Part shown: piece after piece, positions 50,569 through 60,126 of the stretch | Numbering within the stretch: position 1 is the stretch's first letter | Layout of the letters: each line of letters opens with the position of its first letter | Assembly (NCBI GenBank): GCA_040079935.1 | Contig: JBEBJI010000006.1 | Span: forward strand, 1-64,000 | Source of the DNA: Methylotenera_A sp040079935 | GTDB lineage: Bacteria > Pseudomonadota > Gammaproteobacteria > Burkholderiales > Methylophilaceae | Length of the DNA stretch: 64,000 nucleotides | Direction: 5' to 3' | The notes under the pieces: model-generated | Seen by the model: only the letters and a program-made list of their open reading frames with translations | The model's database searches: none | What the model was told of the DNA's origin: nothing | Program-made: the position numbers and the translations under genes

Positions 50569-51693
50569 CTATTTGTTAATAACTTGACCGTCTTTGCACA
50601 TCAAACTGGCGGTCACTAATTCGTCATCGGATGGAATGTTAAATTTGCCATCTCGAACTAATAGCTTCAAAAACTCCAAAATATTGCGTGCATAAAATGC
50701 GGAAGCATCCGCTGCTACCAAACTGGGCAAATTGGTATAGCCGACAATCGTCACACCGTGTTTATTCACTACTTTATTCGCTTCTGTCAGCGGACAATTG
50801 CCTGCGCCCGTTTTGCTTGTGCCTGCCGCCATGTCGATAATCACCGAGCCTGGCTTCATCAAAGCAATCGTTTCAGCATGAATTAAAGTGGGTGGCTCAC
50901 GGCCAGGAATGAGTGCAGAAGAAATCACAATATCAGCCTCAGCAGCGCGCTGGGCAACGAGTGCAGCCTGGCGCTGCATCCAAGAAGTGGGCATGGGTCG
51001 CGCGTATCCGCCCACGCCAGTCGCGCATTCTTTTTCTTCTTCGCTTTCATAAGGCACGTCCAAAAACTTAGCGCCTAATGATTCAATTTGTTCTTTCACC
51101 GCTGGCCGCACGTCGGAGGCTTCGACCACAGCACCTAATCTTTTGGCCGTAGCGATCGCCTGCAAGCCTGCAACCCCTGCTCCAAGAACCAGTACCCGCG
51201 CGGCTTTCACCGTGCCTGCAGAAGTCATTAACATCGGCATAAAACGTTGATAAAAATGGCTGCCGAGTAGCACCGCCTTGTAACCCGCCACATTGGCTTG
51301 TGATGACAACACGTCCATACTTTGTGCACGGCTATTCCGCGGCAAAGCTTCAAGTGAGAATGCTGTCAAACCTTGATCTGCCATCGCTTTAAGTTGCGTT
51401 TGGTTAAATGGCTCGAGCAGGCCGATTAATACGGTGTCTGCCTGCATCGCCTTTATTTCTGAGGCTTCTGGCGCACGTACTTTTAAAATTACATCAGCTT
51501 TAAATATCTCTTTAGCAGAAACAAGCTCTGCACCAGCGGTTTTGTATGCTTCGTCGGTAATACTGGCGAGCTCACCAGCGCCTTTTTGCACCAAGACTTG
51601 GCAACCCAAAGCGATGATTTTCTTAATGGTTTCTGGCGTCGCTGCCACGCGACATTCATGCTCTTTAATTTCGGTAGGAACGCCTATTTTCAT
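50569..51693 (-). CDS. pntAA: NAD(P) transhydrogenase subunit alpha, NAD-binding part
   Basis: The protein has 374 residues. It begins MKIGVPTEIKEHECRVAATPE, like alanine dehydrogenase. The Rossmann motif is VLVLGAGVAGLQAIATAKRLGA, and the conserved VIIDMAAGTSKTGAGN-like loop and AEADIVISSALIPGREPP are present. It lies 15 bp after tpiA, so it is probably one transcript with the CBB genes. Confidence 0.95.
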   Translation of the reverse strand: MKIGVPTEIKEHECRVAATPETIKKIIALGCQVLVQKGAGELASITDEAYKTAGAELVSAKEIFKADVILKVRAPEASEIKAMQADTVLIGLLEPFNQTQLKAMADQGLTAFSLEALPRNSRAQSMDVLSSQANVAGYKAVLLGSHFYQRFMPMLMTSAGTVKAARVLVLGAGVAGLQAIATAKRLGAVVEASDVRPAVKEQIESLGAKFLDVPYESEEEKECATGVGGYARPMPTSWMQRQAALVAQRAAEADIVISSALIPGREPPTLIHAETIALMKPGSVIIDMAAGTSKTGAGNCPLTEANKVVNKHGVTIVGYTNLPSLVAADASAFYARNILEFLKLLVRDGKFNIPSDDELVTASLMCKDGQVINK

Positions 51694-51708
51694 TTTATGA
51701 CTTGTACC

Positions 51709-52464
51709 TTATTGATTAGCCTGTTTGCAGATTTCCACGAAAGCTTTGGCGTCCAGTGAGCATCGTCCCACCAATCCGCCATCGATATCAGGCATAGCGA
51801 ACAACGCTACTGCATTGTATGGATTTAAACTGCCACCGTAGAGAATGCGTACATTTTTTGCAATTTGTTTATTACATCTGGCAACGCGGTTACGAATAAA
51901 CTTATGTACCTGTTGTGCCTGATCTGGCGTAGCCGGAACATCCGTGCCAACGGCCCAAAGTGGTTCGTAAGCCAGTACTGCCTTCTCTAATACTTCAGCG
52001 CCATAGCGCCTAATGATTGAGTCTAATTGGCGGCCAACTATATATTCCGTCCAATCTGATTCTCGCTCTTCTTTAGACTCCCCCATGCAAAAAATAGGTG
52101 TTAATCCAGCCTCTTCTGCCGCGTTAAACCTTGTCGCAGCAGTGTCGTCGGTTTCATGAAACTGAATACGTCGTTCTGAATGACCGACAATCACATACCT
52201 ACATCCGTAATCGGCTAGCATAAAAGCAGATACTGCACCTGTGAGCGCAACATTCTCATTTGCACACAGGTTTTGTGCACCCCATTGCACATTAGTTTCT
52301 TTTAACAAGGCCTGTGCTTGAGCAAGATATGGATACGGCACACAAACAACGAAATCTGCTCGATGCAAATCGCGCGTACCACTAATTAGGCTTTGCAATA
52401 AGGCCTGATTTTGTGCAATACGGCCATTCATTTTCCAATTACCCACTACAAGCTTACGTCTCAT
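51709..52464 (-). CDS. tpiA: Triosephosphate isomerase
   Basis: The protein has 251 residues. It begins MRRKLVVGNWKMNGR (Asn and Lys of the active site). The catalytic His lies in VIVGHSERR, the Glu in AYEPLWAVGT, and the phosphate loop in GGLVGRCSLDAKAF. It lies downstream of prk with a 101-bp gap. A possible internal promoter sits in that gap, so it may be expressed both with and without the CBB genes. Confidence 0.97.
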   Translation of the reverse strand: MRRKLVVGNWKMNGRIAQNQALLQSLISGTRDLHRADFVVCVPYPYLAQAQALLKETNVQWGAQNLCANENVALTGAVSAFMLADYGCRYVIVGHSERRIQFHETDDTAATRFNAAEEAGLTPIFCMGESKEERESDWTEYIVGRQLDSIIRRYGAEVLEKAVLAYEPLWAVGTDVPATPDQAQQVHKFIRNRVARCNKQIAKNVRILYGGSLNPYNAVALFAMPDIDGGLVGRCSLDAKAFVEICKQANQ

Positions 52465-52565
52465 TTTGTTATTTTACCTTACAACTTATCTAACCACTGG
52501 AGCTAGGCATTTGTGTTCTAGCAACTATCTAAGCGATATTAGCACCACTTTGTTTGCTTTTCCGA

Positions 52566-53429
52566 TCATTTTTTACTATCTTCCATCAGCTGTAAGACTC
52601 TAGGTGTAAAAATAAATTGCAATGCTAAGCCCATTTTCCCTCCAGGTACAACAATCGTATTTGGCCGCGTAATCATTGAGCCATGTAGCATGCTGAGTAG
52701 ATATTGAAAATCCACTCCTTTGGAATCAGCAAAACGTATGACCAAAATACTTTCGTCAGGGCTAGGTATGTCTTTAGCGATGAATGGATTAGAGGTGTCT
52801 ACGGTTGGTACGCGCTGAAAATTGATATGCGTGCGCGAAAACTGTGGGCAAATATGATGGATATAATCCGGCATTCTATTCAAGATGGTATCAATTACCG
52901 CTTCCGATGAATAACCACGCATTTTTTGGTCGCGATGTAGCTTTTGTATCCATTCTAAATTGATAATTGGTACTACGCCTACCAATAAATCCACATGTTT
53001 TGCAACGTCTGCATCAGGCCCAACATAGCCACCATGCAAGCCTTCATAAAATAAAATGTCAGATTCTGCATCCTCCCACGGGGTCATGGTGCCGGCTTTT
53101 TGAGAGTAAGGACGCCCTTCTTCATCACTGTGAACATATTTTCTTGTTTTGCATTTGCCAGTTTTGCCGAAAGTTTCAAATGTTTTGGCGAGTTCTCCCA
53201 AAATATTCGCTTCTGGGCCAAAATGGCTAAAATTTGCGCCAGACACAATGTCGCGTTGCTTTATCAGCGCGTCCATTTCAGTGCGCTCGTAGCGATGGTA
53301 TGAATCGCCCTCAATTACTGTAGCATTGATTTTTTCCCGCTTAAATATATGCTGAAAACTCTGCCTAACTGTAGTTGTTCCAGAACCAGATGAACCAGTA
53401 ATTGCTATAATTGGAAATTTTTTGGACAT
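52566..53429 (-). CDS. prk: Phosphoribulokinase
   Basis: Prk makes ribulose-1,5-bisphosphate. The protein has 287 residues, the bacterial class I type. P-loop AITGSSGSGTTTV is near residue 15, then VIEGDSYHRYERTEMD, FSHFGPEANI and LFYEGLHGGYV. I start it at the ATG at 53429 (MSKKFPII), preceded by GGTGGAG. A further in-frame start at 53447 lacks a better site. It follows cbbX by about 45 bp. Confidence 0.96.
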   Translation of the reverse strand: MSKKFPIIAITGSSGSGTTTVRQSFQHIFKREKINATVIEGDSYHRYERTEMDALIKQRDIVSGANFSHFGPEANILGELAKTFETFGKTGKCKTRKYVHSDEEGRPYSQKAGTMTPWEDAESDILFYEGLHGGYVGPDADVAKHVDLLVGVVPIINLEWIQKLHRDQKMRGYSSEAVIDTILNRMPDYIHHICPQFSRTHINFQRVPTVDTSNPFIAKDIPSPDESILVIRFADSKGVDFQYLLSMLHGSMITRPNTIVVPGGKMGLALQFIFTPRVLQLMEDSKK

Positions 53430-53475
53430 ACTCCACCCTCTTAGCACGTTATTTATTTATGAATATTAAGGTTTT

Positions 53476-54381
53476 TTAGGTTTGCTTGGCATCAAGTCCG
53501 CCGCTAAACACGCGAGAAGCGCGAATATCGGCCTCAGTAATTAATGACAAATCTTCTGCTGTTGTTTCTTTTTTATGCTTAATTGCGTCATTAAACAATC
53601 GGTTCGCTTGCCGCAATCTAGCACGATCTAGTGCATTTCTAATCGAACGTGCATTGGCAAAATGCGGCTGCTGTTTACGCCTCAGAATGTAATCTTGCAT
53701 GGCCTTTAGGGCAGATTTGTCCAAATCATAATGCATAGAATCCGCCATTAACTTTGTGATTTCCAGCAGCTCATTTTCATCATAATCAGGGAAATCCACA
53801 TGATGCGCGATGCGCGACGACATGCCTGGGTTCGATTTAAAGAACGTGCCCATGCGGTCTTGATAACCCGCCAAAATCACTACTAAATCATCTCTGTGGT
53901 TTTCCATGGTTTGCAATAAAATTTCGATAGACTCTTGCCCGTAATCGCGCTCATTTTCTGGCTTGTAAAGGTAATAAGCCTCATCAATAAACAGCACGCC
54001 GCCCATAGCCTTTTTAATGACTTCTTTGGTTTTTGGCGCAGTATGGCCGATATATTGCCCTACCAAGTCATCGCGCGTCACGCTCACCACATGATTCTGC
54101 CGAATGTAGCCTAAACGATGCAAAATATCAGCCATTTTAAGCGCAACTGTTGTTTTGCCTGTGCCTGGGTTGCCTGTAAAACACATGTGTAAGCTAGGTT
54201 TCGTAGCTTCAATGCCTAATTGCAGCCGCGCTTTGGTAATGAGCAAATAGGCCGCAATCTCGCGTATGCGCTGCTTCACAGGTACTAAACCGACTAAATC
54301 TTGATCAAGCTTATCCAGCACCTCATTAATGTGAGATTCTTCTAGTAGCGCTTGAATATCGATTTTGTCGGTTTTAGCCAT
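53476..54381 (-). CDS. cbbX: Red-type RuBisCO activase CbbX
   Basis: CbbX is the AAA+ protein that strips inhibitory sugar phosphates from red-type RuBisCO. The protein has 301 residues. Walker A GNPGTGKTTVAL lies near residue 70, Walker B GVLFIDEAYYLY near 132, and the arginine-rich sensor follows as NPGMSSRIAHHVDFPDY. Its start shares a base with the cbbS stop, so translation is coupled. Its presence confirms the red-type assignment of the CbbL gene. Confidence 0.97.
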   Translation of the reverse strand: MAKTDKIDIQALLEESHINEVLDKLDQDLVGLVPVKQRIREIAAYLLITKARLQLGIEATKPSLHMCFTGNPGTGKTTVALKMADILHRLGYIRQNHVVSVTRDDLVGQYIGHTAPKTKEVIKKAMGGVLFIDEAYYLYKPENERDYGQESIEILLQTMENHRDDLVVILAGYQDRMGTFFKSNPGMSSRIAHHVDFPDYDENELLEITKLMADSMHYDLDKSALKAMQDYILRRKQQPHFANARSIRNALDRARLRQANRLFNDAIKHKKETTAEDLSLITEADIRASRVFSGGLDAKQT

Positions 54382-54815
54382 TAATAACGTTCGCCTTCTG
54401 GCTTATCAGTCGCATAAGAATGAATAGTATAGCGGATGTTGCGGCCATTGGTTTCTTGACGCACCAAGCCAAATCCTGGTTCATTTTTAGGGCGGTTTAC
54501 AATATAAGACATAGTCGGACTTTCCACACCACGCACCGAGCTAAAAGCCATGACGCGGATGTAATGATTGGGGAACGTTTTGCGGCAATTGTTAATTTCC
54601 AGCAAAATGCCAGCAGGATCTTTCAAATCGAACATCGGCGCGCCGTACATCTCCCAATAAGTATTGCGCGGATGCGGATCATCGGTATATTCCACTGAAA
54701 GCGCCCAGCCTTTGCCCAGCGCATACTTAATTTGCGCAGTGATTTGCACGTCTGTTAGCGGCGGCAGAAAAGAAAACTGCCCTTGCGTTACGATTCCATT
54801 TGGGTTGGTCATCAT
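54381..54815 (-). CDS. cbbS: RuBisCO small subunit, red type
   Basis: The protein has 144 residues. QGQFSFLPPLTDVQITAQIK opens it and ALGKGWALSVEYTDDPHPRN follows, then WEMYGAPMFDL. The C-terminal extension after MSYIVNRPKNEPGF, with IRYTIHSYATDKPEGERY, is the extra hairpin that marks red-type small subunits. GGAG lies about 10 bp before the first of two ATGs. It is 37 bp from cbbL. Confidence 0.97.
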   Translation of the reverse strand: MMTNPNGIVTQGQFSFLPPLTDVQITAQIKYALGKGWALSVEYTDDPHPRNTYWEMYGAPMFDLKDPAGILLEINNCRKTFPNHYIRVMAFSSVRGVESPTMSYIVNRPKNEPGFGLVRQETNGRNIRYTIHSYATDKPEGERY

Positions 54816-54852
54816 GGTTAAATTCTCCTTGAATTCTTAAAAGCTAGAATAT

Positions 54853-56346
54853 TTAAAAACTAGTTGTCGCGGTTGGCACAAAGTCGGCGGTGTCGGTAGA
54901 TTCATAGTTAAAAGTAATATCCTTCCAAGTATCAATCGCCGCGCGTAGCGGGCCGCACCATTTAGCAGCTTCTTGCAGAATCTGCGGACCTTCATTCCAA
55001 ATATCACGGCCTTCGTTACGCGCCATTACCATTGTTTCTAGCGCCACGCGATTTGCCACTGCGCCCGCTTGAATGCCATCTGGATGGCCAATCGTACCGC
55101 CGCCAAATTGCAACACCACATCATCGCCGAGATAAGTGAGTAATTGATGCATTTGTCCCGCGTGTATGCCACCAGAAGCCACTGGCATACACTTGTTGAG
55201 CGATGCCCAGTCTTGTTCGAAAAACAGACCCTTTTCGAGCTGTTGTGGTGTGTGGTCATCCAGCAAGGTGTCGTAGAAACCACGTATCATTTGTGGGTCG
55301 CCTTCCAGCTTGCCCACCACTGTGCCCGCGTGAATGTGATCGACACCCGCCATACGCATCCATTTGCATATCACGCGGAAGTTCATGCCGTGATTTTTTT
55401 GACGCGAATAAGTAGAGTTGCCAGCGCGATGCAAATGCAGAATCATGTCGTTCTGACGCGCCCATAGCGCCATACTTTGAATCGCCGTGTAGCCAATCAC
55501 CAAGTCAATCATGATGATGCACGAGCCTAATTCTTTGGCGAATTCTGCGCGTTTGTACATTTCCTCCATGGTGCCAGCAGTTACGTTCAAATAATGGCCT
55601 TTCACCTCGCCAGTGGCCGCAGAAGCCTTGTTTACGGCATCCATGCAATATAAAAAACGGTCGCGCCAGTGCATAAAGGCTTGCGAGTTGATATTCTCGT
55701 CATCCTTCATGAAATCCAAGCCACCTTTGAGGCCTTCATAAACCACACGGCCATAGTTGCGGCCAGATAAGCCTAATTTTGGCTTTGTCGTTGCGCCCAA
55801 AAGCGGACGGCCAAATTTGTCTAGGCGTTCGCGCTCTACAATCACGCCAGTGGCTGGGCCTTGGAATGTTTTCAAATAAGCCACAGGAATGCGCATATCT
55901 TCTAAGCGCAAGGCTTTTACCGCTTTCATGCCAAATACGTTGCCGATAATTGATGCGGTTAAATTGGCAATCGATCCACCTTCAAATAAATCTAACTCGT
56001 AAGCGATGTAAGCAAAGTACTGTGCTTCTATTTTTGTGCCCTCGCCCGTATTGGGCACTTGTTCTACACGGTAGGCTTTGGCTCTATACATTTCGCAAGC
56101 GGTCAATCTATCAGTCCACACCACCGTCCAAGTTGCGGTGGAAGATTCGCCCGCTACAGCAGCGGCGATTTCTTCAGGGTCGCTACCCGCATGCGGCGTA
56201 ATGCGGAACATCGCCAGCAAATCGGTATCTTTTGGCTGATAATCTGGCTGCCAATAGCCCATTTTTTTATAAGGCAAAACACCCGCTTTATAGCGATCCT
56301 TCCCCTCTTTCATTGTTTCATTCGTGCTGATTATTTGGCTAGCCAT
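54853..56346 (-). CDS. cbbL: RuBisCO large subunit, form IC
   Basis: The protein has 497 residues. The carbamylated Lys is in GGLDFMKDDENINSQ. TTKPKLGLSGRNYGRVVYE precedes it, and loop 6 with the catalytic Lys is in GTVVGKLEGD. The N-terminus, the presence of cbbX and the small-subunit extension place it in the red-like form I (IC) of proteobacteria. It is the first gene of the operon, with an upstream CbbR-type operator shared with the divergent cbbR. Confidence 0.97.
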   Translation of the reverse strand: MASQIISTNETMKEGKDRYKAGVLPYKKMGYWQPDYQPKDTDLLAMFRITPHAGSDPEEIAAAVAGESSTATWTVVWTDRLTACEMYRAKAYRVEQVPNTGEGTKIEAQYFAYIAYELDLFEGGSIANLTASIIGNVFGMKAVKALRLEDMRIPVAYLKTFQGPATGVIVERERLDKFGRPLLGATTKPKLGLSGRNYGRVVYEGLKGGLDFMKDDENINSQAFMHWRDRFLYCMDAVNKASAATGEVKGHYLNVTAGTMEEMYKRAEFAKELGSCIIMIDLVIGYTAIQSMALWARQNDMILHLHRAGNSTYSRQKNHGMNFRVICKWMRMAGVDHIHAGTVVGKLEGDPQMIRGFYDTLLDDHTPQQLEKGLFFEQDWASLNKCMPVASGGIHAGQMHQLLTYLGDDVVLQFGGGTIGHPDGIQAGAVANRVALETMVMARNEGRDIWNEGPQILQEAAKWCGPLRAAIDTWKDITFNYESTDTADFVPTATTSF

Positions 56347-56438
56347 ACTTTTTCACCCTTCCAGTTAAAGAATAGTTTCGATACGCTACTTTATTAAACT
56401 TTAAAGTTAAGTTATATTAATAAATTCTTTACATAAGA

Positions 56439-56453
56439 TTAAGCATTGCTTAA
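56439..56453. promoter_or_regulatory. LysR-type (CbbR) operator between cbbL and cbbR
   Basis: TTAAGCATTGCTTAA is a perfect 7-bp inverted repeat with one central base and the T-N-A spacing of LysR sites. It lies 93 bp before cbbL and about 40 bp before the preferred cbbR start. Confidence 0.7.
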
Positions 56454-56493
56454 CCATGCTTATATTTATGCCAATTTTTTTGAGAAAATTTTT

Positions 56494-57414
56494 TTGAAAA
56501 ACCTTACTTTGCGTCAAATCAGAATATTTATAAGTGCAGCAAAGCACTTAAGCTTTACCCGCGCGGCAGAAGAATTGCACATTTCAGCACCCGCTATTTC
56601 CTTGCAAATCAAGGAGATGGAAGAAGATATTGGCGTGAGTTTATTCACGCGCGAAAACCGAAAAGTCGCACTGACATCTGCAGGCGAATATTTTTTACTT
56701 TATGCGCGCCGAGTTTCTAGCACACTCAACGAAGCCAATACCATGATGGAGCGCTTTCGCGGCACGCAATTTAGGCACTTAAAAATTGGCGTGGTGAGCA
56801 CGGCGAAGTATTTTTTACCGCATTTGTTGGTGGAATTTAAAAAAGATTACCCTAACTTGCAAATTAAAATTGAAGCGCGTAACCGCCAACAATTAGTAGA
56901 ATTGCTACGCGATGGCGAGATTGACATCGCAATTATGGGCTTGCCGCCTAAGGAAATTGACACTCGAGTTGAATCGTTTGCTAACCACCCGCACGTATTT
57001 ATTGCCAGTCCAAACAACCTGCTGGCGAACAAGCTCAACATTCCGCCAGATGCGCTCACGCAATATGAAATGATTACGCGTGAACCTGGCTCTGGTACGC
57101 GCGCGATCATGGAAAAATACTTTGCCGAGCATGGTATTGCGCCGATTGTTAGCATGGAAATGTCCAGTAACGAGACGATTAAACAAGCGGTAATGGCTGA
57201 TTTGGGCATCTCTTTCGTGTCTTTGCACACCATCGGCAGCGAGCTTGCAACTAAGCAAATCGCTATTTTGGATATTCAAGATACGCCCATCATCCGCACC
57301 TGGCATGTGGTTGCGCTGAATAAACGCAACGCAAGTCAAGCGGCAGAAGCGTTTAGATATTTTGTACTAGAAAAAGGTGGGGAGATTTTAACCAGCATGT
57401 TTGCTGAAATTTAG
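56494..57414 (+). CDS. cbbR: LysR-family regulator CbbR
   Basis: The protein has 306 residues from the TTG at 56494 (MKNLTLRQIRIF), the standard CbbR opening. The helix-turn-helix is in HLSFTRAAEELHISAPAISLQIKEMEEDIG. The effector-binding part includes LKIGVVSTAKYFLPHLL and EPGSGTRAIMEKYF. A further TTG at 56446 would place the start inside the operator palindrome, so the later start is favoured. The gene is divergent from cbbL, the usual arrangement. Confidence 0.95.
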   Translation: MKNLTLRQIRIFISAAKHLSFTRAAEELHISAPAISLQIKEMEEDIGVSLFTRENRKVALTSAGEYFLLYARRVSSTLNEANTMMERFRGTQFRHLKIGVVSTAKYFLPHLLVEFKKDYPNLQIKIEARNRQQLVELLRDGEIDIAIMGLPPKEIDTRVESFANHPHVFIASPNNLLANKLNIPPDALTQYEMITREPGSGTRAIMEKYFAEHGIAPIVSMEMSSNETIKQAVMADLGISFVSLHTIGSELATKQIAILDIQDTPIIRTWHVVALNKRNASQAAEAFRYFVLEKGGEILTSMFAEI

Positions 57415-57458
57415 CACGCTTCCATTACAATATTGTTCAAACTCAATTAGGACTTTAC

Positions 57459-58115
57459 ATGCAAACCACTATCGGTTTTTTTAAGCGCTATCCCTTCGCC
57501 ATGCTGCTTTGCGTGCAATTGTTAAGCGTTTTATTTTACGGCTTTATGACCGATTCAAAAACCAGTCATCTCATTTTTAATTGCTTGGGTTTAATCGTAC
57601 CTATTTTAGCTGTGTGGACAGTTTATCGCTCGCCCGCCACCAACTGGATTGGCTTTGTATTAGTCACCGCGTCTATCAGCACCTCGCTGCTCGCCTTATT
57701 CGGCGGGCAATCTCAATTACTCGTTTGGGCGCACGCATTCGAAAGTCTGCTGTATTTTTACGCTGCCATCAGCTTGGTGATGTACATGTTCAAAGATGAC
57801 ATTGTGACTTTAGATGAGCTTTATGCGGCAGGTGCAACATTTACCTTGTTAGTTTGGGGCTTCGCGCTGGTGTATTCCGTTTGCCAGCAAATTTACCCAA
57901 ACAGCATTATTGGCGGCGCGCCTGCCACGCAACTTCGCAGCTGGATAGAATTGCTATTTTTTAGCTTTAGCGTGCAATCTGGCACTGGGCTGAGCGATTT
58001 ATTACCTGTCAGCCCGCAATCGCGCGCCATTGCATCGCTACAAATGTTCAGCGGCGTGATGTACATTACCATTGTGGTTTCGCACTTAGTCGGCTTGGCC
58101 GCACACAAAAAATAA
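57459..58115 (+). CDS. Ion-channel-2-like membrane protein with altered selectivity filter
   Basis: The protein has 218 residues and about six hydrophobic segments. The last part, LFFSFSVQSGTGLSDLLPVS then PQSRAIASLQMFSGVMYI, has the exact layout of the pore helix, filter and last helix of two-TM potassium channels. However, the filter TVGYGD is replaced by SGTGLSD. It is probably not K+-selective, and could be a non-selective or non-conducting relative. It lies after cbbR on the same strand with a 44-bp gap. Confidence 0.7.
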   Translation: MQTTIGFFKRYPFAMLLCVQLLSVLFYGFMTDSKTSHLIFNCLGLIVPILAVWTVYRSPATNWIGFVLVTASISTSLLALFGGQSQLLVWAHAFESLLYFYAAISLVMYMFKDDIVTLDELYAAGATFTLLVWGFALVYSVCQQIYPNSIIGGAPATQLRSWIELLFFSFSVQSGTGLSDLLPVSPQSRAIASLQMFSGVMYITIVVSHLVGLAAHKK

Positions 58116-58176
58116 GTAGGACTTGCTGCGAGCAAAAAAGCAAAATAGTTAAAATGCTTTTAATTACTAAAAATAC

Positions 58177-58215
58177 ATGCCCTGCAAGGCGTATGGATAT
58201 TGGCTTGCAGAGCAC
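58177..58215 (+). repeat. Dispersed palindromic element between convergent genes
   Basis: ATGCCCTGCAAGG, core CGTATGGATATTGGC, then TTGCAGAGCAC. Both arms are well kept. Confidence 0.88.
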
Positions 58216-58236
58216 TTTTTTTAAAGCCTAAGTTGC

Positions 58237-60009
58237 CTATTTTGGTAGTGCATAAACCAATAAAGCATCGCCTTGTTTGTAACCAAATATCGAGCTACCG
58301 CCACTCGCCACTGCGATATATTGCACGCCGTCTATGGTGTAAGTAATCGGTGGCGCGTTCACGCCAAACTCTGATTTCGCTTGCCACAACAATTCGCCAG
58401 TTTGGCTGTTATAAGCGTTAAAGTGACCGTCGCCCTCACCCATAAATACCAATCCACCTGCGGTTGCAAGCACGCCACCAATCAACGGTTGCGCAGTTTT
58501 AGTTTGCCAAGCAATTTTTCCCGAGTTCAAATCAATGCTCGAGAGTAAGCCCCAGCGCGGGTCTTGCGTCGGCTCACTGGCCGCATATCTAATGGCTGGA
58601 GCACCATCTTTGCTGGGCGTTTCGTGTAAGGTATATTTAATCGGGGCATGAATTGCCGCGACAAATACGCGCTGATTGGCTTCATCCACGCTCACGGGTG
58701 ACCAATTTGCGCCGCCCAAAATGCCTGGGTAACCCACCATGCCTTCAAAGGTGGCTTTTTTAAACATGTTTTGTTGCGGCACAAAGGCATCTGATTTTTT
58801 CAGCAATTTACTTGTAGCTCTATCATGAATATAGAACCAACCTGTTTTACTGGCCTGACCAACGGCGGCAATGGTTTTGCCACCTTGCTGATAATTAAAT
58901 AGTACGGGTGGACTGGCTAAATCGTAGCCCCACAAATCGTGCGGCACTTGCTGATAATGCCATTTAAGCGCACCAGTGTTGACATCCAGCGCAACTAAAG
59001 ACACTGTATAAAGATTATCACCTGGGCGAGAAATATCGTTCATCTGCGGACTTGGATTGCCTGTGCCAAAATAGAGCGTATCGCTTTCGCTATCTATCGC
59101 AGGCGTGCTCCAAGCCGATCCACCACCAAAGCGCGCAGAGTCTGCATATTTGGCTGCATCAGCTTTTTCTTGCGCCACATCGCGGTTCAAGTTGATGCCA
59201 TCTTCGGTTGTCTCGGTAAATTTGCCTTCCCAACCTGCATCTGGAATCGTGTCAAATTGCCACACACGCTTGCCGTTTTGCACATCGTACGCTGCCAAAA
59301 ACCCTGGTCGACCAAAGCGTCCAGCCACGCCGATAACCGCGCCTAGCGGCGCATCTGCTGTCGGGTTATCAATATGCAAGCCATAACCCACGCCCGTAAT
59401 ACCAACAATGACTTTGCCTTTGTACACCACTGGCGCCATGGCGATGCCAATGCCCGTGCCGCCAGTCACTTTGCGCGCGCTGTTCGGGTCATCTTTATTC
59501 AACGCATCTTGACCTTCGGTAACAATTGCGCCCTCCACCACGTCAATATCCCACTCTTTCGCGCCAGTGCTCGCGTTGAGCGCAATCAAGCGTGCATCTA
59601 CCGTACCAATAAATACTCTACCATTGCTAACTGCAACGCCCCTATTCGCTGGGCCACAGCACATTTTCCAATCTTTTCTGCGGTCATGCTCATAACGCCA
59701 AAGCTGCTTACCGGTTTTTGCATTCAACGCGACGACATGATTGAAAGGTAACGATAAATACATCACGCCATTTTGCACAATCGGCGTGGCTTGGAAGCTA
59801 GCTGTGATGCCGCTTTTGTACACCCAAGCTTGCGTCAAATCTTTCACATTTTTAGTGTTTATTTGTGTGGCGGATGAAAAACGTTTGCTAGAATAATCTT
59901 GCCCGTAGCTCGGCCAGTCTTGGTTTTTAGCGCTATTTTGTTGTGTTATTTGCGTGCATGCTGTCAGCAAAGCGAAAGCGGCAATCAGTAAAGTTCTTAA
60001 ACGTTTCAT
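58237..60009 (-). CDS. PQQ-dependent dehydrogenase, lipoprotein
   Basis: The protein has 590 residues from the ATG at 60009. A lipoprotein signal is seen: MKRLRTLLIAAFALLTACTQ with the lipobox LTAC. Eight-bladed PQQ propeller repeats follow. The vicinal Cys pair lies in WKMCCGPANRGV, and the Ca/PQQ site in YFGTGNPSPQMN. In the catalytic segment the sequence is PHDLWGYDLASP, where methanol dehydrogenases have an Asp at the Gly position as I recall. The substrate is therefore uncertain: it may be an alcohol or sugar, and loss of activity is possible. No cytochrome or mxa/xox accessory gene is next to it. Confidence 0.85.
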   Translation of the reverse strand: MKRLRTLLIAAFALLTACTQITQQNSAKNQDWPSYGQDYSSKRFSSATQINTKNVKDLTQAWVYKSGITASFQATPIVQNGVMYLSLPFNHVVALNAKTGKQLWRYEHDRRKDWKMCCGPANRGVAVSNGRVFIGTVDARLIALNASTGAKEWDIDVVEGAIVTEGQDALNKDDPNSARKVTGGTGIGIAMAPVVYKGKVIVGITGVGYGLHIDNPTADAPLGAVIGVAGRFGRPGFLAAYDVQNGKRVWQFDTIPDAGWEGKFTETTEDGINLNRDVAQEKADAAKYADSARFGGGSAWSTPAIDSESDTLYFGTGNPSPQMNDISRPGDNLYTVSLVALDVNTGALKWHYQQVPHDLWGYDLASPPVLFNYQQGGKTIAAVGQASKTGWFYIHDRATSKLLKKSDAFVPQQNMFKKATFEGMVGYPGILGGANWSPVSVDEANQRVFVAAIHAPIKYTLHETPSKDGAPAIRYAASEPTQDPRWGLLSSIDLNSGKIAWQTKTAQPLIGGVLATAGGLVFMGEGDGHFNAYNSQTGELLWQAKSEFGVNAPPITYTIDGVQYIAVASGGSSIFGYKQGDALLVYALPK

Positions 60010-60126
60010 CGAGGATTCCAATCAATTTACTATACAAGTTAGTATATACCGAGTATGTTAAAGTTTCCAAGCGGTTTCAAGCTAAAATATGCATTACTTA
60101 CTAAAATAAATCATTCGCTAAGTCAC

